64,000 nt of DNA, taken from Muribaculaceae bacterium (GTDB lineage Bacteria > Bacteroidota > Bacteroidia > Bacteroidales > Muribaculaceae). The DNA is taken from assembly GCA_017620635.1 (NCBI GenBank), contig JAGAUV010000036.1, forward strand, positions 1 to 64,000. Reading direction: 5' to 3'. Positions within the stretch are counted from its first letter, which is position 1; each line of letters starts with the position of its first letter. The notes under the pieces were generated by a model. That model was not told the DNA's origin. It saw only the letters and a list, made by a program, of their open reading frames with translations, and searched no databases. Below, one piece after another: positions 60,991 through 64,000 of the stretch. Made by a program: the position numbers and the translations under genes.

Positions 60991-63588
60991 TCAGAACGCA
61001 AGAGTGTAGTCGCCTGCAGCGAAAGTCTGAGGCTTGGCTCCGGCTACCGGGAGTGTGACAGTGGCTACAGCCCCCTCCGGAATGGAGAAATGCCATGTAC
61101 AGCGGTCGCCGTCATATTTCCATTCGCTCTTGATAAGTCCGGCAGCCGACATATAGCTTGCCTTCAGAGAGCCGATGCGCTTGTCGGGCACAGGTTTCAT
61201 TATTATATGACTGAAACCGGGAGCTGCAGGATCGGCCTGAATACCGGCCATAGTGTTCCACATCCATTGGCAAACGCAGCCATAGGCATAGTGGTTGAAG
61301 CTGTTCATTCCGGCCTCTCCCATGCCTTTCTCTATTGTATAACTGTTCCAGCGCTCCCATATCGTTGTCGCTCCATTGTCAACAGAGTACAGCCAGCTGG
61401 GATTCTTGTGCTGAAGCAGAAGTTCATACGCGATATCTGTCATACCGTTGTCGGTAAGAGTCTGCATCAATATAGACGTGCCGAGGAATCCGGTCTGGAG
61501 ACAATTGCCGTGGTCGGCAAAGTTTTGACGAAGACGCTGCTTCATGTCCTCCTTGGCCTTGCCTTCGACGAGACTGTTACGCAAGGCGAATAAAGCCGGA
61601 GTCTGCATGGTATTCAGTATGTCGCAACGGAAAGTACCGTCATCGTTCAAGTGTCGCGTACGCACATAATCACGGGCTCGCTGCGACATGGCAGCATATG
61701 GCGACGCATCACGGCCGGTGGCACGCGCCATGTCGGCCATCATGCTTGCGTTTGATATCCAGTAACACCCCTGCAGATACGACCAGTATTCACGGGCCTC
61801 GGGCCGCTGCACTTTATTACCGTCAATGATGGTGTCGATGCCGCCGCCCCATGTCTCGAGAGGCTCGTAGCTGAGCCAGTCGGCCCACTGACATCCGTTG
61901 TTGTACTCTAACAGCGCATTGTGTTCGGCTTTTTTGGCATCGAGCAGATTCATGTACTTCTCCATCGCCTGCCAGTTATCATTCACAATATCTGTGTCGC
62001 CATATTGCTTCCACATGATATAAGGCACGATTATACCGGCGTCGGACCAGCCCAGACGAGTGGTTTCGAAAGGAGTGAAGCAGTACATCGAGCCGGGAGC
62101 TACGGGCGAATAGCCACCGTCGGGATGCTGCGAATCACGCAAGTCGCGAGTCCACTTGGTCAGGAATTTATTGGTGTTCGCAAAGAAGGAACCTGTCTCG
62201 GCAAACACCTGCGTGTCGCCGGTCCAGCCCAGGCGTTCGTTGCGCTGCGGACAGTCGGTGGGTACCGAGAGATAATTTGAGATCAGGCCCCAGCGTGTGT
62301 TGGATATAAGCTGATTGATATCATCGTTGCCGGTGGTAATAAAGCCGGACTCCATACCCTTGGTAACAGATGTTACCGGCAGCGATTTTACCGATTTGAT
62401 GGCTACCGGCGCGTCTGCCGTAAGTGTCAGATAGCGATAGCCGTAAAACGTACAGTCAGGCTTATAGCTCACAGTGTTTCCGCCATGTCCGAAAGTATAG
62501 TCAAGACGAAGATATTCGTCGGAAAGGCGGAGGTTACGCAGATGCGCGGAGCCTTCCGGGCCATCCATGCCTCGGCTGTGGGCTCCGTTGCCGTCATTGA
62601 GGATCTCGGCGAAATGACACTCGAGCTTAGTGCCGTCGGAGGCGCTGAATTCAAATACAGGCACAGCAGACGCATTCTGCCCGAAGTCGACAACAAGCGT
62701 TTCGCCCGGATTTACCACTATATCAGTTCCGCCGGGATAATGCCGCAGGACATTGACCTTGCCGTAGTGTGTGTCATCGGCTCCACTTATGCCTTGCCAT
62801 ACATATGCATTTTTGGGAGACAATATAAGATCGGGGCGGACGTAGACTTCGGCGCCGTCCGACGGCAGTATCTCGCCATTGAATCGGGTATATATCTCGG
62901 CATTGCCAAATGACGAAACAGTCTCGTAGCCCATCGGTATACGGGCGTCGTAAGCCTCGCCGTCATATATACCGGCATGCACGACCGGGCCGGCCACGGC
63001 AGCTTTCCAGGAAGTATCAGTGCCCTTGCGCTCCGTCGTGCCGTCGTCATATGTAATCTCAACAACCGAGCGGAAGGCAGGTTTTCCTCCTGTCATTCCG
63101 TGAGTGCCGCTCGGTGTGGCGATACGGTCGGCCCACCAGCCCGGAGTAGACTGCACCGACAATCGGTTTGCCGCGCCGGGCCGGCAGTCTATGGCATCTG
63201 TTATGTCGTAAGTAAATGAGCGACGTGTCTTTACGAGATGTGTAAATCCGGGTCTGAGGACCTCTTCTCCGACTGTTTTGCCGTTGACATACAGCTGATA
63301 CACACCCAGACCGGCAGTCATCCACACTACCCTCTTTACCTTTTTATCGTTTTGTAAGTCAATGCAAAACCAACTTGCGCCATCGGCGGCGCGTTGGTCG
63401 TTGTCGTTTGTCATCGTGGTCTTTTCCGGGGCTCCGGGCACGGCAATCCATTCAGAGCAGAGCCATGCGTCGTCGGGAAGAGCAGCCGTGCGGCTACCGA
63501 CGGTCTCCGGCAGTGCCGGCACAGCGGCTCGGATAGCTCCGGCGGCTGAAAAAGCGACTATGACAGCAATCAGGATAGATTTTTTCAT
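60991..63588 (-). CDS. Glycoside hydrolase family 78 (alpha-L-rhamnosidase)
   Basis: An 865-residue secreted enzyme with signal peptide MKKSILIAVIVAFSAAGAIRA. N-terminal carbohydrate-binding and beta-sandwich domains (about 45-400; MTAGLGVYQLYVNGKTVGEEVLRPG) precede the (alpha/alpha)6 catalytic barrel with DCPQRNERLGWTGDTQVFAET, the core GH78 motif that holds the catalytic acid, and WERWNSYTIEKGMGEAGMNSFNHYAYG further on. It would cleave terminal alpha-L-rhamnose from pectin rhamnogalacturonan, arabinogalactan or flavonoid glycosides. It is followed by two GH2 genes; an aldehyde reductase of the lactaldehyde type elsewhere in the window could handle rhamnose catabolism. Confidence 0.93.
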   Translation of the reverse strand: MKKSILIAVIVAFSAAGAIRAAVPALPETVGSRTAALPDDAWLCSEWIAVPGAPEKTTMTNDNDQRAADGASWFCIDLQNDKKVKRVVWMTAGLGVYQLYVNGKTVGEEVLRPGFTHLVKTRRSFTYDITDAIDCRPGAANRLSVQSTPGWWADRIATPSGTHGMTGGKPAFRSVVEITYDDGTTERKGTDTSWKAAVAGPVVHAGIYDGEAYDARIPMGYETVSSFGNAEIYTRFNGEILPSDGAEVYVRPDLILSPKNAYVWQGISGADDTHYGKVNVLRHYPGGTDIVVNPGETLVVDFGQNASAVPVFEFSASDGTKLECHFAEILNDGNGAHSRGMDGPEGSAHLRNLRLSDEYLRLDYTFGHGGNTVSYKPDCTFYGYRYLTLTADAPVAIKSVKSLPVTSVTKGMESGFITTGNDDINQLISNTRWGLISNYLSVPTDCPQRNERLGWTGDTQVFAETGSFFANTNKFLTKWTRDLRDSQHPDGGYSPVAPGSMYCFTPFETTRLGWSDAGIIVPYIMWKQYGDTDIVNDNWQAMEKYMNLLDAKKAEHNALLEYNNGCQWADWLSYEPLETWGGGIDTIIDGNKVQRPEAREYWSYLQGCYWISNASMMADMARATGRDASPYAAMSQRARDYVRTRHLNDDGTFRCDILNTMQTPALFALRNSLVEGKAKEDMKQRLRQNFADHGNCLQTGFLGTSILMQTLTDNGMTDIAYELLLQHKNPSWLYSVDNGATTIWERWNSYTIEKGMGEAGMNSFNHYAYGCVCQWMWNTMAGIQADPAAPGFSHIIMKPVPDKRIGSLKASYMSAAGLIKSEWKYDGDRCTWHFSIPEGAVATVTLPVAGAKPQTFAAGDYTLAF

Positions 63589-63675
63589 GATAATAAATTG
63601 CTTGTGGTTCGTTATCCATGCCGACGGCCTTCACTCGCTGAATCGAGCATGATGCTATCGGTCTTATTGTAAGTA

Positions 63676-64000
63676 TTATAGATCATCGGAGACTGTCACT
63701 CTGAGGGCCTCCATCATATCGGTGTCGAGAGTGTTGTAATTCTTTCCGTCCTTGAAGATACTGAAATTAACAGGTAATTCGTCATTATACTGCCATAAGG
63801 TCCACGGTATGTTTTTATCTGTCAGAGCATCAGCCACGGCCTTGTACCAGCTATAGCGATCGGACGGCTCTGATGTGTTGAGAGCTCCAAATTCTCCGCA
63901 AAAGATCAATTTGCCATGCTTTGCGGCCCAATCGGCAACCGCTGCAATATCCTTATGTATCTGTTCGGCGCTTGCCATGACTGTATATCTGTTGTATAGA
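63676..64000 (-). CDS. Glycoside hydrolase family 5 enzyme (C-terminal part, cut by the window edge)
   Basis: At least 107 residues of the C-terminal part of a GH5-like enzyme. The frame is open through base 64000, so the start lies outside the window; the ATG at 63978 is internal. The motif GKLIFCGEFGALN holds the family nucleophile Glu, and PWTLWQYNDELPVNFSIF is the conserved aromatic loop after the last strand. Possible substrates are beta-glucan, mannan or xyloglucan. It precedes GH78 by 87 bases in the same direction and is probably part of the same operon. Confidence 0.8.
   Translation of the reverse strand, partial: LYNRYTVMASAEQIHKDIAAVADWAAKHGKLIFCGEFGALNTSEPSDRYSWYKAVADALTDKNIPWTLWQYNDELPVNFSIFKDGKNYNTLDTDMMEALRVTVSDDL

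Noticed and set aside
1..64000. tRNA, rRNA, CRISPR or insertion-sequence features
   Set aside because: No cloverleaf, rRNA core motif, regularly spaced repeats or transposase-like frame was recognised anywhere in the window by reading; a dedicated scan could still find something missed.

Overview
The window looks like a chromosomal segment of a gut-type Bacteroidales, most likely near Muribaculaceae or Bacteroides (family-level placement is inference). The evidence is: promoters of the Bacteroidota type (TAnnTTTG at -7, often with TTTG about 20 bases upstream), lipoprotein fimbrillins with DUF3575/DUF5119 partners, LytTR/His-kinase regulation, PerM-type and BrkB membrane proteins, an ileS-traR/dksA-lspA-DUF4296 operon, and secreted glycoside hydrolases. 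No tRNA, rRNA, CRISPR array or insertion sequence was recognised.

Layout. 223-2874 (+) is a calcium-type P-ATPase. 2878-19983 is a long leftward run: a lipoprotein, prolyl oligopeptidase, MscS channel, clostripain-like protease, a BamA/TamA-type barrel overlapping a giant TamB, a DbpA-like helicase, a thioredoxin lipoprotein, malate dehydrogenase and an MFS carrier. 20295-27108 (-) is a four-gene type V pilus (fimbrillin) operon: DUF3575/OmpA-like protein, DUF5119 lipoprotein, a fimbrillin of shaft-subunit size, and a 988-residue tip-like fimbrillin behind a terminator-like hairpin. A nearly identical 29-base direct repeat flanks the pilus module. 27458-34919 holds a PerM transporter, an iron alcohol dehydrogenase, a LytTR regulator with its kinase (the kinase is broken by one amber codon), a small beta-barrel protein, dTDP-rhamnose reductase and release factor 3.

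34920-37052 is an AT-richer accessory patch between two housekeeping genes. It has a structured non-coding stretch and a three-gene overlapping cassette built around an ADP-ribosylglycohydrolase. 37053-43385 (+) is rpsP, ileS, a TraR/DksA-like protein, lspA, DUF4296 and a small protein. 43430-44212 (-) is a second accessory patch: a DUF3791/DUF3990/small-protein cassette whose DUF3990 member (ADP-ribosyltransferase-like) has an internal deletion. Then come a BrkB-family protein and RidA.

46234-50610 (-) is GH127 plus a DUF4965/glutaminase-like protein, both secreted. 50669-56215 has divergent yicC and tsaB, a Sua5/YrdC enzyme, an exopolysaccharide-priming sugar transferase and a ClC channel with CBS domains. 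56530 to the right edge is a leftward operon of GH5 (cut by the edge), GH78 rhamnosidase and two GH2 enzymes, consistent with breakdown of rhamnose-, galactose- and arabinose-rich plant or mucin glycans. No SusC/SusD pair lies in the window.

The best candidates for something undescribed are the ADP-ribosylglycohydrolase cassette with its structured flank, the decayed DUF3791/DUF3990 cassette about 7 kb away, and the repeat-flanked pilus module with its internal attenuator.
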